DNA of 64,000 bases from Isoetes taiwanensis (lineage: Eukaryota; Streptophyta; Lycopodiopsida; Isoetales; Isoetaceae), in assembly GCA_021234155.1 (NCBI GenBank), contig JAJEKV010000039.1:9685077-9749076 (forward strand), in the 5' to 3' direction. The position numbers were made by a program, and so were the translations under genes. This document shows positions 29,961-41,896 of the stretch, piece by piece (the first letter of the stretch is position 1; the number at the start of each line of letters is the position of its first letter). Under the pieces are notes generated by a model, which searched no databases, was not told where the DNA came from, and saw only the letters and a list, made by a program, of their open reading frames with translations.

Positions 29961-31326
29961 ACTGTAATCTCCAACATACCCTATGTTTTGCTAAAATTGC
30001 CAAAATGCCCTTGGTTTTGGAGGTATTTTTATTGAAATGATTGTAATTTTTTTGAAATGATCCAAATAAAAATATGTCCTTCGGATGCATTGTACAGGAG
30101 GTTGAGATCTTTCCATCAAAGCTAAGATCACATGAATTGGATTCTGAAATCACAAGTTATATTTATTTCAAACACAAAAAGGTTGTAAGACATTTTCATT
30201 TGGATCATTGCTTACCGTCATTTCCATAAAAATACCTCCAAATTTAGGGGCATTATAACAATTTTAGCAAAGCATAAGTGTGTTTTGCAGTTTTCTCTAA
30301 TATTATTAAACCCCATTTTGGGTGTCTAATCAAAGTAAGTTTTTAGCTTCATGTGGGTAGGTCTACACTGCTATAATATTAAACCCGACGTTGAGTGTTT
30401 AATTGAGGTGATTTCTTACCTCTACATGGGTAGGTCTAAACAAAGTAAACACATTCTTGAATGTTGATATTAGTATACTATTGCAAAATTGCAGTGGATC
30501 ATGTAAGACTATATCTAGCAAACTCTAAAGTTGACATTTTCTAAGGTCTATTGATGATTTTATGTTGCCTTATTTAATCATTTCAATTTTCTTTCTCATT
30601 ATATGGTGGCCTTTATCTGTACTCCCAACATCAAATTTAATTGCTCTTGTTTCATATCTTATTTTAACATGTAAGCATAGACCATTGAATGCATATATTG
30701 TCATGTTCGAAGATGCTATTAATTTCATAGTCAAAGGGATTTGCCTATATATGCCATTTGATTTGCTTAGGCTAGATTCACATGCGCCATGACATCCATC
30801 ATCATCATGAAATTTACAAGCATCGTCACGCGGCATCGTCAATTAATACAGGGTAAAACAGGGCCCTCTCCGACGACTATTGCATGTGAACCCAGCCTTC
30901 GGTAGAGTAGAAAAGTCCATCATACGACACTATTTGAAAAAATAATCACTTCCTATATGGTCTCATCATTCATAGGAAGTTAGAGGCTATTACACTACAC
31001 TCTTTCCTTACACATACACACCGTCTAGTTTTTCTTTATGACTATTGGGTCTTCTCCATAACGAACCGTGTACATTTCTCCAAGGCGTAATAAATGCTTC
31101 AATAACAAAGGCTTTTTAGCATTTTTGTACAAACATGAGTCCAGGGTTTGGTGCATTATGGAGAAAATCTTACAAAGAAATTAGAGTTTTATGTTGCCAA
31201 AACAGGTCTCAATCCATGAGAAATATAATATACATGAAAGATGGTCTATATAACATTATTCTACTTAGATGACAATGCTTTCTAGCAGCAATACAGATAT
31301 AAAGTTTATGCGGATAAGAAATAAGC

Positions 31327-31361
<35 letters not shown>

Positions 31362-33340
31362 ATGTATTCCATTTTCAATGATGTTCTATAGAAGAAATTG
31401 TCTATATCTACTCATCAAATATGCTAAGCCATTTTCTGGAATGTAAGGTTGAGAAATATATGCCTGTGGTGGTAGGTTATACGGGCCACAAGGTGCTTTC
31501 AATCTGAGGATAAGTTGAGGTACTCAATGCTCATATGTTGGAAATGTTCACAAGTCTGAAAGCTAAGGTTATCAATCTGCACATTTGATAATCAATCTGC
31601 ACATCTTAAAGTGCACATCTTAAAGCGGTTGAAACAGATTATTGGGGTCAAAAGTTGCATGCAAACCCCACATGGAACATGTCCTAACAATTAAAAATAA
31701 GTTATTATGCTCTATATTTCTAACTTAGGTTTTCCTAAAATCGTGGAGATTGCATTTTAGGGTTTCAAAACCTAACGTGGAGCATATATGCAAGAATGCT
31801 TGCCGACTGGATGCTAATCCGGTAAGGAACTCCTTTATCCGATCTATTTTTTGCACGATGGGTATGCACACCTTTCTTCTGGTCCATTTCATTTGACCGG
31901 GTTGGAAGGAAGAAGGCACCGATCTATGCAATCTAGATTTATAGGCAGAAGAAAGGGGGATTCAATGCCTCCACTAAGAAAAAGCTTCAGGAGGAGAAGA
32001 GCGTTAATGCTAAGGGCAAGGAGATGTTCTATTTTCATACTGTCAAGAAAGGAAATGAAGTAAGTGCTAATAATCCTGCATGCAATACCATTGAATATGC
32101 TGGAATGCTAGCAAGTCCACAAAAGCTGCTGATGCACAGGTGATAGCAGATAGCAATATTCACTCATGCAATCTAGCTTCAAGCAATTTACCAGATCTGG
32201 AGACAATGGAGACCTCTGGTCCAGACCAACATACTCAGGTTTGAGGTCTTGGAAATATGTATTACAACATATCTTTTTACTTTCAATAGACATAGGAAAA
32301 TGCCTGTATCTTAAACTCTTGTTCTTATGCATGGAATAAACACCTAGAACAGAACTAGGTCTGCATATTTCATTGCTTTAAATTTCTCTGATAGGTGGAA
32401 GTAACCACATGAATTATGATGGATCTGGCTAACTAGGTCCTTTTGTGCTTAATGTAAGACTTCAATTCTAGATAGATCTGGATCAAGAAACGACACTGCC
32501 ATAGTTTACTATTTGTCATATATGGTTAAGGATCTGGTCTGCATATCAAATCTGAGGGGATATAGCTTTCCAAAAATACACATAGGCTGTGAGTTTTATA
32601 TTCAGTTCCTATTGCTCAAACATGAGATTATTCTCTGTATTTTCTTATTAATAATATAGCAGTGATTCTAGCCAAATTTAGTGCTAGAAATGCATAGGAT
32701 CTTGCACAACAGATCTTAGCTACTCTTTAAAACTGCTATGATGTAAAAACGTATGGATATTATTAGACTAATCCTCATCTTCTATTTTTCTGCTTTATCT
32801 TTCTGTTTATCAAGCAGAGTGAAGGGGATAACCTAAAAGATCCCATGACACCTGCTAGTGCTGCCATGATTACCCATTAGGCTAATTTGTGGTTGGTTTA
32901 CTGCAGGTAACAGGATCTTTTACTCTTTGCATTGATATGTTTATCTATCAATTCATTGGAGCGTCTCTCTTGGAGTTTTACTTCGAATATTGGAGGGGCT
33001 TCCACTTTTACTGTTATAAACTGTGATATTTGGATCTTAAAAATGAATTATTTACTTTCTTTCTACTTGATTTTGGATCTGAAACATTATTGTATCTCTG
33101 AAATGCTAAGACATGCTGGAATATATGGTCTTCATCACTTTCAATGGTCTTATACTGAAAATGTTTTAAACTTGTCATTTATCTGATGCATTTGACTTAT
33201 GTCTTGCTGTCTACTTCTTCTATCTAATCATGATAACCAAGTCAATATTTAGATGTATATTGCACCTATACTATCTAAGGCTGCTAATTGGAGACTAATT
33301 TCTCAAATGGGATTTTAGTTCTAAATGTCTTGTTTCAGGA
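29961..33340. other. Intergenic, no recognised gene; poly-T run at 31330-31357
   Basis: AT-rich with short frames only. The 28-nt T run could mark a retroposed sequence tail on the minus strand, but no body was identified beside it. Confidence 0.5.
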
Positions 33341-33343
33341 CTT

Positions 33344-33345
<2 letters not shown>

Positions 33346-33375
<30 letters not shown>

Positions 33376-34090
33376 CCCTTTTCCCCCAACAAGACCATAC
33401 AATCTAGATAAGGGAATAGTGTCCCTCATCAACTGGAATGAATTAGAATAGGTGCAAAAAGCCTTCGACATGGGCACTAGGGGTGAAGTCCACGATTTCA
33501 TATAAAATCCTATTGCAAGAGAGACTTCTTGCCTCTTTAGAAGGAAGCCCTTGACCGCCACATCGTTTACATTCAGAAAGTGATCAGTATAGATGATTCT
33601 CGTCCCCCTCACCTGGCTTGCACAGTAGCATTGAGGTCGCATTGCTTGAAGGCCTGCTAGAAAAACAAGAGAGCTCAGTGGCTGACTAGATGGAATGTTC
33701 AGGAGCACAGGTGCAAACAGACGTAGATCGCTATAGCTTGAGGCAATATCTCTCAGTAAGCTCTGAAATGCCGACACCCAGGCCTTTTTTGAAGGTAGGG
33801 AACTTTGTATTCAACAGATTGGAAGAATTACAACATAAAGATCCCAGATCTCAGATCTTAGAGTGACCTCTGCTTTTTCTCCAGCTGAAAAGAATGATAC
33901 GATATCCTTGGATTTATAGTCTTGGACTAATGAGCTCCCAATGAATATCCGGTAGACCATTGTACTTAAATATTTTTTATGTGGCCTATTGTGGAGCCTA
34001 CTCCAATAAGGTCGTGTACCATGTTTTTACTATCAATAGAAAATGAAAAAAGCTTGCCTACAAAAAAAAAAAAAAAAAAAAAAAAAAAAG
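33346..34090. repeat. Segment bounded by poly-T (33349-33376) and poly-A (34062-34089)
   Basis: A 28-nt T run and a 28-nt A run face outwards about 690 bp apart, as if two retroposed sequences lie tail-outward or one insertion was partly inverted. A minus-strand frame (33777-33295) reads into the A-rich side but shows no known motif. Confidence 0.4.
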
Positions 34091-34261
34091 ATCCCTCAAA
34101 GTCACCGAAACGTAACAATGGGCAATAGCAACCCAAGCTCCCACACTCGTTTGGTCAATCTTAGAGGAACGGATAAAGAAGCTCGCATGGGTATCCAATA
34201 TCAATATCTCATTCCAATACAAGGCTGAAAGTTCTTTGCTACACAGGAAATCCATGAAGGC

Positions 34262-34600
34262 CACTACAACAGAAAATCTATTTTGCGTCAGAAAAATCGT
34301 CAGAACACCCTTTACAGAATAGGCAATTGCCCTGGCTGATGCATATTTTGACGTATATTCTCTGACGAGAAATCGTCAGATTTTGCGTCAGATTTTCTGA
34401 CGCAAAAGCATCAGATTTTTCGTCTTTTCATCGGAATTTTCGTCAAAATTTGCGTCAGAATGTTCGTCAAATTTAGCGTCAGAATTTTCGTCATATTTTT
34501 CATCAGAAATATTCGTCATAGCATGCGTCAGAATTACGTCAAGTTTTTCGTCAAAATTTTTGTCAGATTTGTCACAATATCCTTCATATGCTTCATTAGC
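34262..34600 (+). mobile_element. CACTA-type terminus with GCGTCAGA subterminal repeats
   Basis: Starts CACTACAACAGAAAATC, close to the CACTACAAGAAA end of plant CACTA (En/Spm) elements. It is followed by at least 12 variants of (T)GCGTCAGA(A/T)TTT or TTCGTCA in both orientations up to about 34570. Subterminal arrays of this kind bind CACTA transposase. I could not find a matching right end or a transposase, so this is an element end or a decayed copy. Confidence 0.6.
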
Positions 34601-35310
34601 GTTTTAGCACATTTTCATCAACATTCTCATTTTTTTCATAATAGGCTGTTTGCATTTTATCTGGATGATTTCTTTATAATGATATTTAGCTTTAAGAGGG
34701 TATACATTTATAAAGAGATAAAGAGTGTATATCAAAGAAAAATTTCTGTATTCAAATATAATCATAGTTACATGTCAAGAATTGACAATCTTTACAATGC
34801 CAACAAAGATCATGGGCAATGGATTCCAGCAAACTGCGTCAGCATATAAGAAAATAAAATTCAAAGTCTTCAAAAAGAACGCTTCAACTGCAGTCTTCAA
34901 GTAATAGCTTTTTTAGTCCTCTCCATTAGTGTCCTAAACCATTGCAAAAGGCACACCACAATGTTATTGATGCATAAAGAAAAATATACATTACAATTTT
35001 ATCCCTAGACTTGAGCCTCAACTATCTATCTATATAATCTTGAACCTCAATAATCTTCAACGGTGTAACAATTTCCAACTTGCAATGAAAGTTCAACCTA
35101 GTCTTTATTTTAGCCCTCTAGCTAGGAATGATATCATCAAGCTAGAAATGATATCATCATGAACTTACGACCACAAGAAGAAACGGGTAATATTAAAGCT
35201 TTCTATGATCATAAAGATAAAGTTTGGCTAACAACACAAAATGCGTATTATCATGCACTTGTCGGGAAGAGAGGAGTCTACTTCTTAAATCTGGGTAACA
35301 TTATGGGCTC
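34601..35310. other. AT-rich sequence without a recognised gene
   Basis: A plus-strand frame of 129 codons (34460-34849) overlaps the repeat array and is very Phe/Ile/His-rich. It looks like a by-product of base composition. The short phrase GATATCATCAAGCTAGAAATGATATCATCATG around 35128-35162 is a small duplication. Confidence 0.4.
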
Positions 35311-35319
35311 AGGATAGTC

Positions 35320-36180
35320 TTACCCTGGTTTCGGGGATCCCGGAGGTAAAAATACCAGTCTTCGGTATCACCACCAGGGCTCGCGGATTCTGTTTCAGGC
35401 CCCCCCCTCCCCCCCCCGTTTCACCGTACTGATACACGTGAGGGGGCCTGCAGAAACCTGGGCCGTCCGCCCACGCGACACATCCGAGCCGTTCGTGGTG
35501 TTCCCCGCCTCCGGTATCACCAAAAAAACTTCACCGCGATCCCGTCCTCCAGAATCACCAACATGTGATCCCGGCCTCCGGGATCACCATTCCCTGGCCG
35601 ATAACGGTACCGGAATCAGCCGCGGAGATCCCGGCCTCCGGGATCACCGAAACCGCCGGTCGTGATTCCTTCCTCTAGGATCACCCACGTGGGGCCGATA
35701 TCAGCGATCCGATATCGGCCGCGTTATCACCGCCTCCGGGATCACCACCATGCATGGCCGACATCTGCCGACATCGGGGCCCCGGAAAAATGCTGTCCTC
35801 CGGGATCCCCGCTAGGACTCTTAAGTGAAAACGTCCTCCGGGATCACCCGGATCCGACGGGTGTGATCCCCTCCTCCGGGATCGCCATTGCTCGGCTGAT
35901 ATCGGCCGCCCGATATACCCGGGGTTATCCCGGCCTCCGGGATCCCCGCGAGGCCTTTTCGGTGAAAACGCCCTCCGGGATCACCACTGCGTGGCTGAGA
36001 GCGGGGGCGATCCCCGCCTCTGGGATCCCCACGTACTTTATGCATGAAAATCGACGGTGGCCAACGGCCGTGGACTGATCGTGCGGCCGGTTTTGAACAT
36101 GCCAGCCCATCCACGGACCAACCATTGAGATCTGGACACCTGGGATGTCGGAAACCACCCTCCGGGATCCCACATTTGTC
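35320..36180. repeat. Subterminal palindrome array GATCCCGGCCTCCGGGATCACC
   Basis: About 14 full or partial copies of the palindrome GATCCCGG-N-CTCCGGGATC plus ACC are spread over ~850 bp at uneven spacing just upstream of the MULE-type transposase gene. The same word recurs downstream at 39140-39326 and 58450-58590. The uneven spacing and high G+C are unlike the flanks. Long frames through the array on both strands are stop-free only because of its composition. Likely transposase-binding or end sequence. Confidence 0.75.
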
Positions 36181-36369
36181 TTCCAGAATTTCTCTGCGCT
36201 GCTGCATATGCACAGACGGATGTTCGAAGCGGCCCCTAGCAGCTATGGACGTTTGGGGGCTGGAGGAGAAGATAGCACATGTATTTATCTGCTTAAGATT
36301 ATTTTTAGGAGGTAAGAAACGTATATCTGAGCTCCCTTTCTCGCCATTCCCAGCTGCGTGCTGAAATAC

Positions 36370-38954
36370 ATGTGGAGTCACCCCCTAATGGCATTTTCGA
36401 CCACAACAACCTACACTGGTTTTCCGAAGAGCACAAAGTTCCTTCTGTACAGGGAGGTGGAGAAATACTTGTCTGGACCTGCTACTTTGACAAACTGGGT
36501 TGAAGACTTCATTCTTGGAGAGCAAAGAAATTGTGTGGCACCGTGCAGCTTCTACTTAAGGAGTTCCAATCTCGAGAGGGTGCTAAAGAGGCCAACCAGG
36601 GATTCTTATTTGACTATGAAGAGGTATGTATTTCTAACCCTATCCTCTAGTTTACTGCTGTTGTTGTTGTTTCTGTAGTAGAAAACATTGTAGCAGAAGT
36701 ATATTTAATTCTTAGATGTACATGCACTACTTTCATGCACTAATTTTGAACACTCAAAATAGGTATTGGTGCACATATGGTCCCCAGGACAAGACTTTGA
36801 ACACTCACGTGGTTGCTGATGGACCACGTCAACCTGGCACACGCAGGAAAAGAGTTGAGAGGGGTGAGAGTGTGCGTAGGGGCTGCCAATGCCATTTTAC
36901 CATTAGACAACTCTACCTTCTCCCAGAATGCTCGCAAGTTACTTATTATGGGTTTGAGCATAGAAATCTCCAAGGTGAGCCTTCCCATGGTAAATTTGTT
37001 GACGTAGAGAAAGGTATCAGATTCAAGCTAGCACCGTGGATCTCTCAGGAATTGAGGGAATGGGTTAGAGAAAAGCTCGTGCATTGGCACACCCCACGAA
37101 GTGTTATGAACATGCACGAGGAGAGGTGGAGATTTAAACTAGATGTGCATGGCAAGGATAGTATGTGTAGGGATGACATGTTGAAGATCCGGGATGTTTA
37201 CAACATTGAGAAGAGTGTTGTTAGAAACACTTGGAAGCTACATGAAGACCTTCCCACTAGCATCAACATGTGGGTGCAACAACATCTAGAGTCCGTGTTC
37301 TTGTATGAACATGGTGACATGTTCCAATTGGGAGTGATGACTCCAATAAGAGAGGCAATGCTGAAGTTTGGAAAGAATAGGGCCATTTGCATGGATGCAA
37401 CCTTCAAAACTAATGACAAGAGGTACACTACTTTGGGTTCATTTCCATTCTAGATCTTTTCCATAGTCCATTTAAAATGGCTATAGCATTTCAATTCTAG
37501 ATCCAATGAGAGCTATGCAGGTACTATCTTTTTACACTCATTGCCTTCGATGACCATTGCAATGGCTTGCCATTGGCATATGTCATAACCAATTCTAAAA
37601 AAACTAGGGCTATAACTAAGTGGTTGAAAGCACTAAAGGATTCATTATGCCTGGATGATCCGAATTGGCACCCTTCTTGCATCATTACTGACGATGCTGA
37701 TGCTGAAATCAAGGCCGTAAAAAATGTAAGTAATGCCTGGCAATTTGTCACCCTTCCCCCTTCTTATACTTTCTTGCATACTTTCTAACACTATGGACTG
37801 ACATTGTGCACTTGTAGGTTTTCTCAAACGTGCCTGTGCAATAAAGAGGCTATCAAGAGATTGGAAGAGTTGGTGAGGAAGTATCCTCAATACCCTAAAT
37901 TGTCGGCCTACATGAGTAAGGAGTGGACTAAGAACATCTGTGAATGGGTATTGGCTACAAGAATGTACATGCACTCCAATCAAGAGACCAATGCTGCCAT
38001 AGAGGCATGGCATGCTGCCCTTAAGTTGCGCCTAGGCATATGTAAACGTGCACTTCGAGGCAGGAGAATTGACTGGTTGCTCTACATTCTCACTAACAAT
38101 GTTGAGACACATATGGCTTACATGAGGTAACATTTATATACCACTACCTAGTCTAATTTACCTTGCAAATGATTGATATATAGCTATGTTCTAGGTCTAT
38201 GAAGGAACATGGATTTGTAGTAAACACCTCACAGGAACAAATAGTAGAGTGCGCAATTAGAGGCGCTCGGAATATTGCCGACGAACAAGTCACATTTACC
38301 AACTTCGAGGAGGGCGAGGCTGAAGTGCAAACCGAGCGCACTCTTGGACAGGGCCCGTATTTTGTTGCTGGAGCACACAAGGATTGGGCATGTTGTGATT
38401 GCCCTTGGGGAGCCAAGGGTAATCTATGTAAGCACCAAGTAAAAGTTATGCAAATGCTTGGCAATTACAGGGATCAAGATCTCTTACAGGTGTTGGGTTC
38501 CCAATATGGGACAATGGGTGGGGGCATGGACCATCTGAAGCCATACGAAGCCGTGCAAAAGAGTTGTGGAGACCAGGGATCCGAGGTGCTTGAGGTAGTA
38601 TGCCTAGGGGAAGAGTCTCCCTTGCAAACAAGCAGTCAAGTGGACTTGAAGAAGACTCAGGCCTCCTTGGAGGCGGTAATTGCTAGAGTGATGTCTAGGG
38701 CTCGAAAAGATCCTAACATTTTAGTTGCAACTGATTCTCTCATGAGGCAGCTCAACTTTAGACTTGAGAAGATGGATGACATAGCTGGCACGAGCACTAA
38801 TATATCAAGTCTACCTGAGCTTACCTTGGAGGTCAATTGTGGTACTAGCTTGTCACGGCTGAAGCCTGTGATAGAACTTGGAAAACATAAGGTGAAGAAA
38901 GCAAGGAAGAGTTGGAAGGAAGTTGAGATGGAGGCTTCATGCAAGGCACCATGA
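36370..38954 (+). pseudogene. MULE transposase with SWIM zinc finger, five exons, one lesion
   Basis: Exons: 36370-36623, 36763-37422, 37521-37725, 37818-38126 and 38195-38954, all with GT-AG borders. Order: an N-terminal zinc-ligand region 'RRGCQCHFTIRQLYLLP ... H' near 36890, a DDE core with first Asp in 'MDATFKTND' (37394), second in 'IITDDADAEIKAV' (about 37687) and Glu in 'NAAIEAWHAALKLR' (about 38000), then a SWIM finger 'CCDCPWGAKGNLCKH' (about 38395-38440). These are features of Mutator-superfamily transposases and FAR1-like proteins. At the start of exon 4 the frame reads 'VFSNVPVQ' and hits TAA (37842). A deletion there removes the expected C-x-WH segment and shifts the frame, so this copy is probably dead. 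The C-terminal tail is Lys-rich and could localise to the nucleus. Confidence 0.8.
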
Positions 38955-39326
38955 TTCCCAAATTTTGGGACCTGAAACATGACTTTCAGAACTTGTATTT
39001 CTCGATCTTTCAATGCATATCACTAAATGTAACGTTTAAATGTAATGTAATAGTAAAGTGTCTATCCGGTGATCCCTGTCGACGATAAATTTCCCTAAGG
39101 TTCCAAGGTTCTAATTTTTTTAAATCTGTCCCGTCCGCGAGCTGGTGATCCCGAAGGACGGGATCACGTGTTGGTGATCCCCACCTCCGGGATCACCATC
39201 AGGCGGACGGATTCTTTTTAATTTTTTTCCCTCTAAAGGTTCTAAGGTTTTCAAAATTTTCCCGTCCGCAAGCTGGTGATCCCGGAGGATGGGATCACGT
39301 GTTGGTGATCCCCACCTCCGGGATCA
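38955..39326. repeat. MULE intergenic ~136-bp repeats with GGGATCACC palindromes (left part)
   Basis: Two consecutive units (about 39090-39225 and 39226-39326) each contain CCGTCCGC(G/A)AGCTGGTGATC, GGGATCACGTGTTGGTGATC and CCACCTCCGGGATCACCATC. The second is cut at GATCA (39322-39326), where a 19-kb insertion begins. The continuation of the unit is found intact at 58365. Confidence 0.8.
39322..39326 (+). repeat. 5-bp target duplication of the 19-kb insertion, left copy
   Basis: GATCA, repeated at 58365-58369. The joined flanks recreate the CCGGGATCACCATCAGG(C/T)GG seen uninterrupted near 39185-39210. Confidence 0.75.
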
Positions 39327-40862
39327 TGTGACGAGCCTGCCGAGTTGACCCTCCAGGCAACTCGGGATCTTGTCTAACTTAAGGCTAGAGTTATGTAAAT
39401 GTGAATTCAGGTGAAGAATTGAATCTTCCTTTGCAATTAAAATCCACAGTTTATGCTCAACAAACAACCCTGGTTCATGCATTCAACATATTCATAAGCT
39501 TAATACATTCCAAGTTCTAACTGAGCAAATCAATAGCTCAATATTTACAATGTGTTATAAATATACATGTGCAACAGCACTGAGCAAATCAACAGAAACT
39601 GCTAGCTATAGAACTCAAGCACGATTCCCGGCCACATTGCCACCATCAACTAGGCCGCCACCTTGCGGGTTCACTGCACATGCACTTACTGGGGTTAGTC
39701 CTCGTGACTAAGTGGGATCCCGTAGCTGCTACTGCGTACATAGGAACACTCTGGCATCTTGGATAATATACACATGAACAATTCCAAACATACAAGAGAC
39801 TATGGTGCAGTGCTAGACAATGACAACAAAAGAAATATCATAAGAGTCAAGAGCAAAGAACACAAAGCCAAAGTACCAAAACAACATAACAAAGCTCCGG
39901 GACAATGGGAAGCTCAGCCAGCCTACATGCAGGCCCTGTTAGCAGAGAAATGCCCGGCCAGCTCACATTCCGAGCCCCGTTGGCAGAGTTGGTGGGGTGA
40001 ACCTCGTATATGCATACCCTTCCCAGCCCACGTCTGGCGCTGAAGGACCTCTTACCATGGAGTCACAGGAGTTGACGTACAACCTCACCGGGAAGCTACG
40101 CCTGTGAGGAGGCCACGCCTGGTGTCACAGAGCATAGATACAAAGAACACAGATGACATGAGAATGCCGGAACTACCCAGGCCACCGAACCTGGAAGTCC
40201 GACCCCGGAGGTTCCAAGTACATACATAATATCAAGAACGGCAGTGGAACAATTCAAAGACCATAACATGTGTGTTCATTAGAGAATTTACTATAACTGT
40301 GCCTAGATCATACTCTTAACCCTTGTTGAGGTTGCCCATACAACCTAACCATGCCGAAGTAGCTAGATCGATGATGAAAACCATAATGACAACTCAAACG
40401 TTGATGTAGCGTGCTCAAACCATCCCTGTAAGGTCGATGCAGTACGCACTTCACCATATTATTTAATTAAGCTTCCTTAGATATGGTTTCAAGATTTTAA
40501 TATTAAAGTTCCACTTCCATAGCTAACTAATTTATCAAGACAAGCAATGCGAAGTCTTGTACTTCTGTGCTTACAACCTTAAAACCCACACGTCTTTGAC
40601 CCCAACTGTCGGTAAGCCTTGTCCACTGATCCCAGGCTATGCCCCATCTCCAGGAACAAGCCTATACCATTGCTCTAGATTCCTTTACTTTTATTAAGGC
40701 TAGGTCTTCTCTTAAACCGAGACATAACCCAATTCACCTAGCTTTTATATTTTTAGTTATAATCCTTCTTGTTCCTTCATGTCCTCTCCATGCTGCCATA
40801 CTCCAGAATTGACAGATTATCTGGCTTTGCTAATAGCGACACCTTACTATAGACCAACTTAG
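39327..40862. other. Left part of the LTR-type insertion, no gene
   Basis: Non-coding sequence with a terminal hairpin (CCGAGTTG ... CAACTCGG) and GC-richer stretches near 39900-40210. No gag or pol motif is visible. Confidence 0.45.
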
Positions 40863-40912
40863 CTCTACAAGAAATTTATCGCGGCGGCCAAGGCCGCCGC
40901 GAACATTTCTTT
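40863..40912 (+). repeat. Left TIR of a 16.6-kb unit, containing a perfect 10-bp-stem hairpin
   Basis: CTCTACAAGAAATTTATCGC leads into the hairpin CGCGGCGGCC-AA-GGCCGCCGCG and then AACATTTCT. The reverse complement recurs at 57459-57507 over ~45 bp. The end resembles CACTACAAGAAA of CACTA elements with one change. Confidence 0.75.
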
Positions 40913-41099
40913 TGTCCAACCCGCTGCAAAAGAACTTTTGTGATAAGTCGAATAGATCTCAGTTCTGGACATGCTTGAGGTGCGAGAGAACATGCAGGAG
41001 TTGAACCTACATTATTGCCGTTTGTTTTGTGCCCAGAGGATAGATAGGTGCTATAACCGACTACCATGGGATTCCCTTTATTGTGTGTCCCATCTCTTC

Positions 41100-41435
41100 T
41101 TTTGGCATCCGATGACAGCCAGTGGGTTTTGGGCCTAGGTGGGGATTGCCCATTACCGACGGCTTGACCACTAGGCTGTTACCGCGATGGATATTTATTT
41201 TATTTTATTTTTGCATCCGATGACAGTCAGCGGGATATTTCTTTTGGATGGGGGTCACCCATTACCAATAGCTTGACCACTAGGCTGTTACCACGATGGA
41301 TGTTCTTTTCATTTATTTTTTGCATCTAATGACAGTCAGTGGGTTTTGGGCTTTGGATAGGGGTCACCTATTACCAATAGCTTGACCACTAGGCTGGCAT
41401 CACGATGGTTATTTATTCTATTCCTTTGTTGCCTT
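41100..41435. repeat. Three ~108-119-bp tandem repeats
   Basis: Units start near 41105, 41213 and 41332 with GCATC(C/T)(G/A)ATGACAG(C/T)CAG. Each contains CTTGACCACTAGGCTG and ends CGATGG(A/T)T(A/G)TT. They lie on the 3' side of the minus-strand Helitron helicase and may be its 3' end region. Confidence 0.85.
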
Positions 41436-41689
41436 TCTTTTCAAGAATGAGAGGGAGTCCCATGGTAATCAGATAGCACGTCATCTATCGTATGGGCAGG
41501 AAATTTTTTTTTTTTTTTTTTTTCCCCTTTGGCATACCTTATCTGAATAACTTCCGAATGATGTCATCTATAGAAGAGGACTAAAGAAGTCGTCTATACC
41601 TGTCTAAATAGTAGCCAGAGAAAACACACGTTAGCACAATTTGTTCCAGACAATTTGTCTGGAGATAAGAGGATCATCACATCAAATGG

Positions 41690-41880
41690 TACCTGTGAAA
41701 GGCAAAAGACATACCTTACTTAAAGTTCAACTTCTTGCAGACGATACACTGCTACATCATCTTTTGTAAACTGTACAATACCATACATATGAAAGGCAGA
41801 GGACATACCTTACTTGGAGTTTTAACTCCTTGCAGACGATACACTGCTATATCATGCTTTGTGAACACTACAAAGAAGAG
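41690..41880. repeat. ~110-bp tandem duplication downstream of the helicase
   Basis: Two copies carry GACATACCTTACTT, then CTTGCAGACGATACACTGCT and CATC or CATG, ~112 bp apart (about 41707 and 41808). The motif CTCCTTATAGACGATA at the helicase end (about 41908) is a third relative, so the 3' end of the reading frame may have been duplicated. Confidence 0.65.
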
Positions 41881-41896
41881 CTAAAAAAATACCTTA

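Noticed and set aside
36358-36369. In-frame GTG codon upstream of the MULE transposase ATG
   Set aside because: The first real ATG is at 36370; plant nuclear genes do not normally start at GTG.
35438-36381. Long overlapping open frames on both strands (up to 186 codons)
   Set aside because: They run through the GATCCCGG palindrome array; stop-free frames on both strands result from its G+C content and symmetry.
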